Assembly: GCF_012689525.1 (NCBI RefSeq)
Contig: NZ_CP051515.1
Coordinates: 1-64,000 of the forward strand
DNA length: 64,000 nucleotides
Source: Paraburkholderia aromaticivorans
GTDB lineage: Bacteria > Pseudomonadota > Gammaproteobacteria > Burkholderiales > Burkholderiaceae
Reading direction: 5' to 3'
In this document: one piece after another, positions 51,516-60,163 of the stretch
Numbering within the stretch: the stretch's first letter is position 1
Layout: each line of letters starts with the position of its first letter
Notes under the pieces: model-generated
What the model saw: the letters and a program-made list of their open reading frames with translations, nothing else
Databases searched by the model: none
What the model was told of the DNA's origin: nothing
Translations under genes and position numbers: made by a program

Positions 51516-51956
51516 CGTTGGTTCTCCTGATCACACGACGGATAGCTTTCGCCAGATTCGTCGTCCCTGATCCTTGCTTTGGGTTGAATGCAGCTCTGGG
51601 GTTTATTCGCCAAAACTGCTACGCTTTATGTTCCACCTATGGGCGTTTGTATCGCCTATGGAAAATTATAGTGAGTCTGGAGGTGTTCAAAATAAATTTT
51701 CGGACCCCGTACAAACCCGTACAAGGGCTGTCGGATTCATCTGAAAATATGGCCAAAACCTAATCCCCGCAAGGCTCGGCGAGCATCGCAGCTGTTCATT
51801 CCCGTTCCCGCGACGTTGTCTTGCGAGCGCCACACTCGGTGTTTTCCCCTACCAGTCCAGATTTTTATTTTCTCTAGTCAAAGTCGCTCCTATAATTATC
51901 CATACACGAACTGATGTTCCTTGTATGGAACATAAAGCTTCAGGAGAAGGCGAGAA
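51516..51956. promoter_or_regulatory. Divergent porin / Rieske operon control region
   Basis: 441 bp, AT-rich. On the porin side, CCTATGG occurs twice 19 bp apart (51636 and 51655), within TGTTCC and TATGGAA half-sites. At 51705-51724, two adjacent 10-base units read CCCCGTACAA and ACCCGTACAA. On the operon side a TATAAT box is at 51891-51896, followed by the operator-like palindrome at 51915. No gene is seen. Confidence 0.6.
51915..51932. promoter_or_regulatory. Operator-like palindrome before the Rieske operon
   Basis: TGTTCC and GGAACA form a perfect 6-bp inverted repeat around TTGTAT, 18 bp after the candidate -10 box and 24 bp before the ferredoxin ATG. The half-site TATGGAA recurs in front of the porin. 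A role as IclR operator is inference from position and from the two adjacent IclR genes. Confidence 0.55.
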
Positions 51957-52271
51957 ATGACTGAACAATGGCGCTGCGCCGGCCATGCCGGCGACCTGTC
52001 CGATGACGCGCCGCTCGAGTTCAAGCTCGACGGCACCGAGATCGGCATCTACAAAGTGGGCGATGCGCTGTACGCGCTGGAAAACGTCTGCCCCCATGCG
52101 TTCGCGTTGCTGACGCAGGGCTTTGTCGACGGCGACACCGTCGAGTGCCCGCTGCACGAAGCCGTGTTCCATATCCCGACCGGCAAATGCTTGAAAGAGC
52201 CCGGTGGCCGCGACCTGAAGATGTACTCGGTGCGCCTCGCCGGTGAAGAAATCCAGATCAAGGTGGAATGA
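51957..52271 (+). CDS. Rieske-type [2Fe-2S] ferredoxin of a three-component oxygenase
   Basis: A 104-residue soluble Rieske ferredoxin. The cluster ligands are Cys45-x-His47 (NVCPHAF) and Cys64-x2-His67 (VECPLHEAVFH). It would carry electrons from the FAD reductase at 62648 to the oxygenase at 52633. AGGAGAAGG precedes the ATG. It is the first gene of a thirteen-gene co-directional operon; the next start lies one base beyond its TGA. Confidence 0.93.
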   Translation: MTEQWRCAGHAGDLSDDAPLEFKLDGTEIGIYKVGDALYALENVCPHAFALLTQGFVDGDTVECPLHEAVFHIPTGKCLKEPGGRDLKMYSVRLAGEEIQIKVE

Positions 52272-52272
52272 C

Positions 52273-52584
52273 ATGCGAGAGCAAATCGTGAACTTCAATC
52301 CTCTCCTGAAGCCGTGGCTCGCGCCGCAGCCAAACAACGTCGCCGGCAAGGGCGTGATCGAAAAGCCGGGCGAGAGCGAAAACTTCATCTGGCAAACGCG
52401 TAAGGCTGAGCCGACCCAATACGAGAACGACTTCGGCGATGCGCTCGAAAAAGTCTTCGAAGCGGGCGCGATGGAGTTGCAGGAAGTGGTCGACGGTTTG
52501 AACCGCGTCGGCTTCCGCACCCCGGAAGGCAGCATGTGGAACGCCGACCGCCTCGCCGCCGAATTCCGCCTGCTCGCCGAATAA
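52273..52584 (+). CDS. Recombinase-like helix-turn-helix protein in the Rieske operon
   Basis: A 103-residue protein, MREQIVNFNPLLKPWLAPQPNN at the start, with an extended, Asn/Pro-rich first half. The C-terminal half (DFGDALEKVFEAGAMELQEVVDGLNRVGFRTPEGSMWNADRLAAEFRLL in segments) matches the recombinase-like helix-turn-helix fold also found in serine recombinase DNA-binding domains. It lies one base after the ferredoxin stop and 48 bp before the oxygenase. I know of similar small genes beside Rieske oxygenases, but a mechanism is not established; an oxygenase-associated or regulatory role is possible. Confidence 0.7.
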   Translation: MREQIVNFNPLLKPWLAPQPNNVAGKGVIEKPGESENFIWQTRKAEPTQYENDFGDALEKVFEAGAMELQEVVDGLNRVGFRTPEGSMWNADRLAAEFRLLAE

Positions 52585-52632
52585 GCGCGCTTTCCCGAAC
52601 ACGTTCATCGCATTCGTATCCGGAGTCTCTTC

Positions 52633-53727
52633 ATGACGTCCCCCAATACAAATCAAGGCGCGGCCGATCCGATCCAGTCCTATCTGGACAAAGGCCTGCG
52701 TAACTACTGGTATCCCGTTGCACCGAGCTGGCAAGTCGGCGACGCGCCGGTCGGCATCACGCGTCTCGGCGATCAGATCGTGCTGTGGCGCGACAAGGAA
52801 GGCAAAGTCCGCGCGCTCGAAGACCGCTGCCCGCACCGTGGCGCGCGTCTGTCGCTCGGCTGGAATCTCGGCGGCAGCGTCGCTTGCTGGTATCACGGCA
52901 TTGAAATCGACGGCAGCGGTGAGGTCACCAAAGTGCCGGCCGTGTCGAACTGTCCGCTGGAAGGCCAGAAGTGCGTGAAGTCGTATCCGGTCGAAGAACA
53001 TGCCGGCGCGATCTTCCTGTGGTTCGGCGACGACGCGCATAAGGAACCCACGCCGCTTCAATTGCCGGAAGAGTTGGTTGGCGAGGAATACGCGAGCTTT
53101 CTGTGCATGTCGCACTGGAAGTGCAATTACCAGTACGCGATCGACAACGTGATGGACCCGATGCACGGCGCCTATCTGCACGCGACGTCGCACTCGATGG
53201 CCGAAGGCGACAAGCAGGCCGACATGCGCGTGCGCAAGACCGAAACCGGTCTGATGTTCGAAAAGGTCGGCCAGCGTGACGTGAATTTCGACTGGGTGGA
53301 ACTCGGCGAAACCGGCACGCTGTGGATGCGCCTCGCGATTCCGTACAAGAAGAAGTTCGGCCCGGGTGGCAACTTCGGGATCATCGGCTTTGCCACGCCA
53401 GTCGACGGCGACAACTGCCAGGTTTACTTCTGGCGCACTCGCAAAGTGTCGGGCTGGCAACGCGACGCATGGCGCTTCCTGTACCGCAATCGCCTGGAAG
53501 GTCTGCATTGGGCCGTGCTGGAGCAAGACCGCTACGTGCTGGAAAGCATGGCGCCGAATGCGCGCGCGCACGAGTTCCTCTATCAGCACGACGTCGGCAT
53601 GACGCGCGTGCGCCGCATGTTGCGTCAGCGTGCGCAGCAGGACTTCGCCGCACTCGAAGCGCATCGCGCTGAAGTTGCGAAAGCAGGTGCCGCGCAAACG
53701 GCGGAAGCGGGCCACAGCCATGCATAA
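52633..53727 (+). CDS. Rieske non-heme iron oxygenase, alpha subunit
   Basis: A 364-residue catalytic subunit of an alpha-only Rieske oxygenase. The Rieske centre is Cys66-x-His68 and Cys85-x2-His88 (RCPHRGARLS, ACWYHG). The mononuclear iron site is DNVMDPMHGAYLH, with His178 and His183 and bridging Asp171. No beta-subunit gene is present, which places it with the homotrimeric monooxygenase/O-demethylase and carbazole-type enzymes. With the separate ferredoxin and FAD reductase it forms a complete three-component system. The substrate is unknown. It overlaps the next gene by eight bases. Confidence 0.93.
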   Translation: MTSPNTNQGAADPIQSYLDKGLRNYWYPVAPSWQVGDAPVGITRLGDQIVLWRDKEGKVRALEDRCPHRGARLSLGWNLGGSVACWYHGIEIDGSGEVTKVPAVSNCPLEGQKCVKSYPVEEHAGAIFLWFGDDAHKEPTPLQLPEELVGEEYASFLCMSHWKCNYQYAIDNVMDPMHGAYLHATSHSMAEGDKQADMRVRKTETGLMFEKVGQRDVNFDWVELGETGTLWMRLAIPYKKKFGPGGNFGIIGFATPVDGDNCQVYFWRTRKVSGWQRDAWRFLYRNRLEGLHWAVLEQDRYVLESMAPNARAHEFLYQHDVGMTRVRRMLRQRAQQDFAALEAHRAEVAKAGAAQTAEAGHSHA

Positions 53728-54487
53728 CGACGCGTCCGCAGCGCTCAACGGCCGGCGCGTCCTCGTGACGGGCGGCGCGCGTGGTCTCGGCGCGGCATTC
53801 GTCCGCTCGCTGGTGCTGGCCGGTGCGCGCGTCGTGTTCGGCGATGTGCTGCACGAAGAAGGCCGTGCGCTCGCAGCGTCGCTCGCCGAGCAAGGTCATG
53901 CAGTCAGATACGTGCCGCTCGATCTCGCCGATCCCGCCAGCATCAAGCAGTTCGCGGAACAAGGCGCGGCGCAACTCGGCGGTCTCGACGCACTGATCAA
54001 CAACGCGGCGATCACCAACTCCGGCGGCAAGTTCGCCGACGAGTTGTCTGTCGATACGTGGGACGCCGTGATGAACGTCAACGTGCGCGGCACCTGGCTG
54101 ATGAGCACCGCCGCGCTGCCGTATCTGCGCGACTCGGGTCGCGGCAGCATCGTCAACATTGCGTCGGACACGGCGATGTGGGGCGCGCCGAAGCTGCTCG
54201 CCTATGTCGCCAGCAAGGGCGCGGTGATCTCGATGACCCGCTCGCTGGCGCGTGAATTCGGCGTGCATCAGGTGACGGTCAACGCGATCGCGCCGGGACT
54301 GACCGAAGTCGAGGCGACCGCCTACGTGCCCGCCGAGCGTCACGAGTATTACCTGCAAGGCCGCGCGCTGACGCGCGCACAAGTGCCCGAGGACGTCACC
54401 GGGCCGGTGCTGTTCCTGTTATCCGATGCCGCTCGCTTCGTGACCGGCCAACTGCTGCCGGTCAACGGCGGCTTCGTGATGAATTGA
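53720..54487 (+). CDS. SDR-family dehydrogenase (first)
   Basis: A 255-residue classical short-chain dehydrogenase. The NAD(P) loop is VTGGARGLGAAF near 16-27, NNAAI marks the core, and the catalytic residues include Ser of NIASDTAMWG and YVASK (Tyr/Lys near 155-159). The C-terminus NGGFVMN is typical. It could oxidise the diol or alcohol made by the oxygenase. The ATG lies inside the end of the oxygenase gene. Confidence 0.9.
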   Translation: MHNDASAALNGRRVLVTGGARGLGAAFVRSLVLAGARVVFGDVLHEEGRALAASLAEQGHAVRYVPLDLADPASIKQFAEQGAAQLGGLDALINNAAITNSGGKFADELSVDTWDAVMNVNVRGTWLMSTAALPYLRDSGRGSIVNIASDTAMWGAPKLLAYVASKGAVISMTRSLAREFGVHQVTVNAIAPGLTEVEATAYVPAERHEYYLQGRALTRAQVPEDVTGPVLFLLSDAARFVTGQLLPVNGGFVMN

Positions 54488-54513
54488 TCTTGTCGAATCG
54501 AAAGGAGAAAGAG

Positions 54514-55041
54514 ATGGCGGACGCCGATATCGAACGCAAATCGTGGGATCAACCCGCGGACACGAGCTTTGCCCAATGGCTGGACAGCCGCGTCGCGCGC
54601 CTGGAAACGCGTCGCTATGACTGGGACGCGCTGAAGTTCCAGGCCGATTACGACCCGAAGTATCGCCGCGCGCAAATGCGCTATGTCGGCACGGGCGGCA
54701 CGGGCGTCGCGAAGGACATGAACACGGTGCCCGCAGGCGGTTTCACGTTTTCGACGATGGTGATTCCGGCCGGCAACATCGGCCCGAGCCATATTCATAG
54801 GGATGTCGAAGAAATTTTCTTCGTGCTGCGCGGCAAGATGAAAGTGATCTGCGAGAAAGACGGCGAAACGTGGGAAGCCGTGTTGGGCGAACGTGATCTG
54901 ATTTCGGTGCCGCCGGGCGTGTATCGCACGGAAGTGAATATCGGTGAAGAAGACGCGTTGATGTGCGTGATGCTCGGTTCGCCGAAGCCCGTTACGCCGA
55001 CGTATCCGCCGGATTCGCCGCTGGCCGCGCTCAAGCGCTAG
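54514..55041 (+). CDS. Cupin-domain protein
   Basis: A 175-residue single-domain cupin. Motif 1 is complete (GPSHIHRDVEEIFFVLRGKMKV, with two His and a Glu). In motif 2 the usual metal His is replaced (VPPGVYRTEVN, Arg at that place). The start MADADIERKSWDQP follows AAAGGAGAAAG; a TTG 30 bases upstream was rejected. It could be a dioxygenase, isomerase or non-catalytic ligand-binding protein; the missing His favours the last or an altered metal site. Confidence 0.82.
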   Translation: MADADIERKSWDQPADTSFAQWLDSRVARLETRRYDWDALKFQADYDPKYRRAQMRYVGTGGTGVAKDMNTVPAGGFTFSTMVIPAGNIGPSHIHRDVEEIFFVLRGKMKVICEKDGETWEAVLGERDLISVPPGVYRTEVNIGEEDALMCVMLGSPKPVTPTYPPDSPLAALKR

Positions 55042-55086
55042 CCCTTCAAACGCTACCGCAGTTTTAAAACACCCGCGAAGGAAATC

Positions 55087-55977
55087 ATGTCCGCAGTCCC
55101 GTCCGTTACCGCCGATCAGCACGCCACGCTCGAAGCCCGCCTCGCGCGCTTTCCTGCGCAGCAGATCGGGCTGGCCTCGCAACGCGCGGTGAGCTATCGC
55201 GAAGTGGATAGCGCCGACAGCAGCGCGCTGCCGCTCGTGTTGCTGCACGGTATCGGTTCGGGCGCGGCGTCGTGGGTGCAGCAGTTCGAAGGACTCGGCG
55301 CGACGCGCCGCGTGCTGGCGTGGGATGCGCCGGGTTATGGCGCATCCACGCCGGTCGCGGCCGAATCGCCCGCTGCCGCCGATTACGCGACCGTGCTGAA
55401 GGAATGGCTCGACGCGCTCGGCATCGAACGCTGCGTGCTGCTCGGCCATTCGCTCGGCGCGGTTGTTGCCGGCGCGTTTGCCGTGACGCATCCGCAGCGT
55501 GTGGCTGGTTTGCTGCTGTTGTCGCCGGCTGGTGGCTACGGCGCGGCATCGGCTGATGTGCGCAACACGAAGCGCGATCAGCGTCTCGCGATGCTCAACG
55601 AACTCGGCCCGCAAGGCCTCGCTGAAAAACGCAGCACCAACATGCTGTCCGCTCACGCGAGCGACGAAGCGCGCGCATGGGTGCGCTGGAACATGTCGCG
55701 CGTGATCCCGCTCGGCTATGCGCAGGCCACGCATCTGCTCGCCAACGCCGATCTCGCCGGCGACCTTGCGCGCTTTAAAGGCCGCATCAACGTGGCCGTC
55801 GGCGCCGACGACACCATTACGACGCCCGAAGCCTGCGAGCGACTCGCACGGGCCGCGGGCACCCAACTGCAGGTCGTGCCGCGCGCGGGCCACGCCGGCT
55901 ATATCGAAGCACCCGCCGCGTACACCGCGATCATCGACACGTTCTGTCGCACGAGCGACGGACCACGGAGCCAATGA
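55087..55977 (+). CDS. Alpha/beta-hydrolase (meta-cleavage hydrolase-like)
   Basis: A 296-residue alpha/beta-hydrolase. The oxyanion region is LLHGIGSGAASW near 52-63, the nucleophile Ser122 is in LLGHSLGAVVAG, the acid is Asp241 or Asp242 (VAVGADDTITTP) and the base is His269 (RAGHAGYIEAP). The closest enzyme class by appearance is the C-C hydrolases of aromatic meta-cleavage (MhpC-like). Together with the VOC enzyme at 61690 this supports ring cleavage and hydrolysis. The IclR ATG follows its stop directly. Confidence 0.88.
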   Translation: MSAVPSVTADQHATLEARLARFPAQQIGLASQRAVSYREVDSADSSALPLVLLHGIGSGAASWVQQFEGLGATRRVLAWDAPGYGASTPVAAESPAAADYATVLKEWLDALGIERCVLLGHSLGAVVAGAFAVTHPQRVAGLLLLSPAGGYGAASADVRNTKRDQRLAMLNELGPQGLAEKRSTNMLSAHASDEARAWVRWNMSRVIPLGYAQATHLLANADLAGDLARFKGRINVAVGADDTITTPEACERLARAAGTQLQVVPRAGHAGYIEAPAAYTAIIDTFCRTSDGPRSQ

Positions 55978-56862
55978 ATGACGCCCGACACGATTAGCGC
56001 CGAGCGCGACGCGGACGAAGACCGCAACGGCACCACCGGCGACACCGCCTATCGGGTGCCGGGTCTCGAACGCGGTCTGAAGATTCTCACGGAGTTCTCG
56101 CCACGCGAGCCGGTTCTCGGCGCACCGGAATTATCCAGGCGCCTGAAGATTCCTCGCACGACGGTGTTCCGTCTGTTGCAAACGCTCGAATCGCTCGGCT
56201 TTCTGGAGCGTGCCGACAAGGACCGCAACTATCGCCTCGGCGTCGCGGTGCTGCGGCTCGGTTTCGAATATCTGAGCTCGCTCGAATTGACCGACCTCGG
56301 TTTGCCGATCATCGAGGCGCTGCGTAACGAAACGGGACTCACCAGCCACATCGTGATCCGCGATGGACGTGACGTCGTGTTCGTCGCCAAGGCACAAAGC
56401 CATGCGCCGATTTTCAGCTCGGTGAAGGTCAACGTGGGCACGCGTCTGCCGGCTTATGCCACGACGCACGGCCAGGTGCTGATGGGCGACCTCACGCTCG
56501 ACGAGTTGAAGAAGCTGTATCCCGAACCGGAACTCGAACGCTTCACGAAGCAGACGCCCGTGACCGTCGACGACCTGTACGAACGGATTTGCGACGACGC
56601 GCGGCGCGGTTTCGCGATCAGCGAGTCGTCGTTCGAGCGCGGCATTTCGGTGGTGAGCGTACCGGTGCGTAACGACACGGGCCGCATCGTCGCCGTCATC
56701 ACGACGACGATTCCGCGCCACGAGATCGACGCGTCGCTGCTCGACAGCGGCCTGATCGACAAGGTACGCCGCGCGGCCGACGAACTTTCGCAGCGGCTCA
56801 ACTATCGGCCGAAGGCTGGCGCGAAGTCGGGCAGCAATTACATGAAGGCATTGGGGCTCTGA
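55978..56862 (+). CDS. IclR-family transcriptional regulator (in-operon copy)
   Basis: A 294-residue IclR regulator. The winged helix is in GAPELSRRLKIPRTTVFRLLQTLESLGFLE near 46-75, and the effector domain matches that of the regulator at 49377 (VVFVAKAQSHAPIFSSVKVNVGTRLP, SSFERGISVVSVPVRN). It lacks most of the long N-terminal extension. It begins immediately after the hydrolase stop and its TGA overlaps the next ATG by one base, so it is transcribed within the operon. Confidence 0.92.
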   Translation: MTPDTISAERDADEDRNGTTGDTAYRVPGLERGLKILTEFSPREPVLGAPELSRRLKIPRTTVFRLLQTLESLGFLERADKDRNYRLGVAVLRLGFEYLSSLELTDLGLPIIEALRNETGLTSHIVIRDGRDVVFVAKAQSHAPIFSSVKVNVGTRLPAYATTHGQVLMGDLTLDELKKLYPEPELERFTKQTPVTVDDLYERICDDARRGFAISESSFERGISVVSVPVRNDTGRIVAVITTTIPRHEIDASLLDSGLIDKVRRAADELSQRLNYRPKAGAKSGSNYMKALGL

Positions 56863-57659
56863 TGATCCAAATCGATTTGACCGGACAGGTAGCGGTGGTG
56901 ACGGGCGGTTCGTCCGGCATCGGCCTCGCGACTGCCGAACTGTTTCTGCGGGCGGGCGCCTCGGTCGCGATCTGCGGCCGCGACACCGAACGTCTCGCGC
57001 AAGCGGAAGCCGCGCTGAAGACGCAGTTTGCAAACGCGCAACTGCTGGCGCGCCGCTGCGACGTGCTCGACGCCGACGACGTGAAGGCGTTCGCGGAAGC
57101 GGTGCAGACGCGTTTTGGCCGCACGGACATGCTGGTGAATAACGCAGGCCAAGGCCGCGTGTCGACTTTCGCCGACACCACCGACGACGCCTGGCGCGAA
57201 GAACTCGACCTGAAGTACTTCAGCGTGATTCGCCCGACCCGCGCGTTTCTGCCGATGCTGCGCGACGCTTCCAATCCGGCGATTGTGTGCGTCAACTCGC
57301 TGCTGGCGCTGCAACCCGAGCCGCACATGGTGGCCACTTCATCAGCGCGCGCCGGCGTGCAGAACCTGCTCAAGTCGCTCGCGGTGGAACTCGCGCCGCA
57401 GCGCATCCGCGTCAATTCGATTCTGATCGGCATCGTCGAATCGGGTCAATGGCGCCGCCGTTACGCGAAGGAAGCGCAGCCGGGCCAGAGCTGGGAAGAC
57501 TGGACCGCCGAGCTGGCGCGCAAGAAAAACATTCCGCTAGGCCGCTTCGGTCGCCCCGAAGAAGCCGCTCAAGCGCTCTTTTATCTGGCTACGACGCTGT
57601 CGTCCTATACGACGGGCAGTCATATCGATGTTTCTGGAGGCGTTGCACGACATGTCTAA
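56862..57659 (+). CDS. SDR-family dehydrogenase (second)
   Basis: A 265-residue short-chain dehydrogenase with VTGGSSGIGLATAEL at 11-25 and NNAGQGRVS in the core. The usual active-site YxxxK is not canonical: the expected position reads VATSSARAGVQNLLKSLAVEL, where Tyr is replaced by Ser. The helix, PQRIRVNSIL and FGRPEEAAQ elements are intact. The changed site may mean a lyase- or isomerase-like role. It overlaps the ThDP enzyme by eight bases. Confidence 0.86.
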   Translation: MIQIDLTGQVAVVTGGSSGIGLATAELFLRAGASVAICGRDTERLAQAEAALKTQFANAQLLARRCDVLDADDVKAFAEAVQTRFGRTDMLVNNAGQGRVSTFADTTDDAWREELDLKYFSVIRPTRAFLPMLRDASNPAIVCVNSLLALQPEPHMVATSSARAGVQNLLKSLAVELAPQRIRVNSILIGIVESGQWRRRYAKEAQPGQSWEDWTAELARKKNIPLGRFGRPEEAAQALFYLATTLSSYTTGSHIDVSGGVARHV

Positions 57660-59310
57660 CAAAACCACCGTTGGCGAACTGATCGCCGCCTTTCTCGAGC
57701 AATGCGGCGTTCAAACCGCATTCGGCGTGATCTCGATCCACAACATGCCGATTCTCGACGCGATCCACAATCGCGGCAAGATCCGCTACGTCGGCGCGCG
57801 CGGCGAAGCCGGCGCGGTCAACATGGCCGATGGTCTCGCGCGTGTCTCCGGCGGCCTCGGCGTCGCGTTCACCAGCACGGGCACCGCGGCGGGCAACGCA
57901 GCGGGCGCGATGGTCGAAGCATTGACCGCCGGCACCGCGCTGCTGCACGTCACCGGCCAGATCGAAACCGAATACCTCGATCAGGACCTCGCGTATATCC
58001 ACGAAGCGCCGGATCAACTGTCGATGCTGTCGTCGATCTCGAAGGCGGCGTTCCGCGTGCGTTCGGTTGAAACCGCACTGCCGACGATCCGCGAAGCCGT
58101 GCGCGTCGCGCAGACGGCGCCGAGCGGTCCGGTGAGCGTCGAGATTCCGATCGACATTCAGGCCGCCGAAATCGAATGGCCCGCCGATCTGGCCGCGCCG
58201 CACATCACGACGCTCACGCATTGCAAGCAGCGCGTCGCGCAGCTCGCCGATTCGCTGGCCACGGCCAAGCGTCCGCTGTTGTGGCTGGGCGGCGGCACGC
58301 GTCACGCGACGAAGGCAGTCGAGCGTCTGGTGGCGCTGGGCTTCGGCGTCGTGACCAGCGTGCAAGGCCGTGGCGTGCTGCCGGAAGATCATCCGGCGAC
58401 GCTCGGCGCGTTCAACGTGCATGCAGCGGTCGAGAGCTTCTACAAGACGTGTGACGCGCTGGTGGTGGTCGGTTCGCGTCTGCGTGGCAATGAAACGCTG
58501 AAGTACAAGCTCGCGTTGCCGCAACCGCTGTATCGCATCGACGCCGACGCGCTCGCGGACAACCGCGGTTACCGCAACGAGATGTTCATTCACGGCGATG
58601 CATCTTCGGTACTCGAAGAACTTGCAACGCTGCTCGAAGGCCGTCTGAAAGTTGATCCGACGTTCACGCAAGATCTGGCTGCCGCACGCGAAAGCGCCGT
58701 CGCCGATGTGGGCAAGGGCCTCGGTCCGTACAAGCGTCTCGTCGATGCATTGCAAGGAGCCGTAGGCCGCGACTACAACTGGGTGCGCGACGTCACGATC
58801 TCGAACAGCACGTGGGGCAACCGCATGCTGAAGATTTTCTCGCCGCGTGCGGGTGTTCATGCGCTCGGCGGCGGCATCGGCCAAGGCATGCAGATGGGCA
58901 TCGGCGCGGCGCTGGCGGGTAGCGCGGCGAAGACCGTGTGCCTCGTCGGCGACGGCGGTCTGATGGTCAACGTCGGCGAACTCGCGACGGCCGTGCAGGA
59001 AAACGCCAACGTGATGATCGTGCTGATGAACGACCAGTGCTACGGCGTGATCCGCAACATTCAGGACGCGCAATACGGCGGCCGCCGCTGCTACGTCGAT
59101 CTGCATCAGCCGGATTTCGCGCAGTTCTGCGAGAGCCTCAAGCTCACGCACTACCGCATCAAATCGCTCGATCAGGCCGACGCGATCATCCGCGAAGGTA
59201 TGGCGAAGACGGGCCCGGTGCTGGTCGAAGTGGACATGCTGTCGGTCGGCTCGTTCGCGACCGCGTTCGCCGGCCCGCCGGTCAAGGAACAGGAGCCGGA
59301 ACATGCGTGA
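57652..59310 (+). CDS. Thiamine-diphosphate-dependent enzyme
   Basis: A 552-residue member of the ThDP-dependent decarboxylase/synthase superfamily. The PYR-domain Glu is Glu52 ([17 protein letters not shown]), and the PP-domain ThDP motif is Asp434-Gly-Gly to Asn460-Asp461 ([10 protein letters not shown] ending VLMNDQCYG). The central domain (about 190-335) has the usual Rossmann pattern. It would decarboxylate a 2-oxoacid or ligate an acyl unit made by the pathway. The start [14 protein letters not shown] is used; GGAGG lies 13 bases upstream. Confidence 0.9.
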   Translation: MSNKTTVGELIAAFLEQCGVQTAFGVISIHNMPILDAIHNRGKIRYVGARGEAGAVNMADGLARVSGGLGVAFTSTGTAAGNAAGAMVEALTAGTALLHVTGQIETEYLDQDLAYIHEAPDQLSMLSSISKAAFRVRSVETALPTIREAVRVAQTAPSGPVSVEIPIDIQAAEIEWPADLAAPHITTLTHCKQRVAQLADSLATAKRPLLWLGGGTRHATKAVERLVALGFGVVTSVQGRGVLPEDHPATLGAFNVHAAVESFYKTCDALVVVGSRLRGNETLKYKLALPQPLYRIDADALADNRGYRNEMFIHGDASSVLEELATLLEGRLKVDPTFTQDLAAARESAVADVGKGLGPYKRLVDALQGAVGRDYNWVRDVTISNSTWGNRMLKIFSPRAGVHALGGGIGQGMQMGIGAALAGSAAKTVCLVGDGGLMVNVGELATAVQENANVMIVLMNDQCYGVIRNIQDAQYGGRRCYVDLHQPDFAQFCESLKLTHYRIKSLDQADAIIREGMAKTGPVLVEVDMLSVGSFATAFAGPPVKEQEPEHA

Positions 59311-60133
59311 CGCGGGCTACGCGGGGCATCACGCACCCGTCGACGTCGCGATGATCGGCTTCGGCGCGATCGGCCAGGCAGTGTATCGCTCGGTCGCCGC
59401 CGATCCGACCGTGCGCGTGTCGCACGTGATCGTGCCGGAGCGCCACATGGCTTCGGTGCGTGAAGTAGTGGGCGACTCGGTGGATGTCGTGGCCTCCGTG
59501 TCCGCCTTGAGCAGCCAGCCGCATTTCGCGCTGGAATGCGCGGGCCATAGCGCGCTGGTCGATCACGTGGTGCCGTTGCTGAAGGCCGGCACGGACTGCG
59601 CGGTCGCGTCGATCGGTGCGCTGTCCGACATGCTGCTGTTGGACGCACTGTCCGCCGCCGCCGATGAAGGCGACGCCACGTTGACGCTGCTCTCCGGCGC
59701 GATCGGTGGTGTGGATGCGCTGGCCGCGGCCAAGCTCGGCGGTCTCGACGAAGTGCTGTACACCGGCCGCAAGCCGCCCACGGGATGGCTCGGCACGCCG
59801 GCGGAGCAGTTCTGCGATCTGCACACGCTGAACGAAGAGACGGTGATCTTCGAAGGCAGCGCGCGCGAAGCGGCGCGGCTCTATCCGAAGAACGCCAACG
59901 TGGCCGCGACGATCGCGCTGGCCGGACTCGGTCTGGACCACACCACGGTTCGACTGATCGCCGACCCGAACGTGACGCGCAACGTGCACCGCATCGTGGC
60001 GCGTGGCGCATTCGGTGAGATGTCGCTCGAAATGTGCGGCAAGCCGCTGCCGGATAACCCTAAGACGTCCGCGCTGACCGCGTATAGCGCGATGCGTGCG
60101 CTACGCAATCGCGCGGCGCGCTGCGTGATTTAA
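59303..60133 (+). CDS. Aspartate dehydrogenase-like enzyme (NadX family)
   Basis: A 276-residue NAD(P)-dependent dehydrogenase of the L-aspartate dehydrogenase family (COG1712). The Rossmann motif is [13 protein letters not shown] near 19-31. The family [11 protein letters not shown] near 130-140 and the catalytic-type His213 ([15 protein letters not shown]) are present. It overlaps the ThDP enzyme gene by eight bases. Use in NAD biosynthesis seems unlikely in this setting; a role in oxidising or forming an amino-acid-like pathway intermediate is more plausible, but this is inference. Confidence 0.87.
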   Translation: MRDAGYAGHHAPVDVAMIGFGAIGQAVYRSVAADPTVRVSHVIVPERHMASVREVVGDSVDVVASVSALSSQPHFALECAGHSALVDHVVPLLKAGTDCAVASIGALSDMLLLDALSAAADEGDATLTLLSGAIGGVDALAAAKLGGLDEVLYTGRKPPTGWLGTPAEQFCDLHTLNEETVIFEGSAREAARLYPKNANVAATIALAGLGLDHTTVRLIADPNVTRNVHRIVARGAFGEMSLEMCGKPLPDNPKTSALTAYSAMRALRNRAARCVI

Positions 60134-60163
60134 GCCCCAGTTGATTAGCTGAAGCAAACCGGA

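Noticed and set aside
52258..53748. 496-codon frame antisense to the Rieske oxygenase
   Set aside because: No recognisable domain; the opposite strand has an intact Rieske oxygenase.
57589..59304. 571-codon frame antisense to the ThDP enzyme
   Set aside because: Arg/His/Val-rich shadow frame without a family signature.
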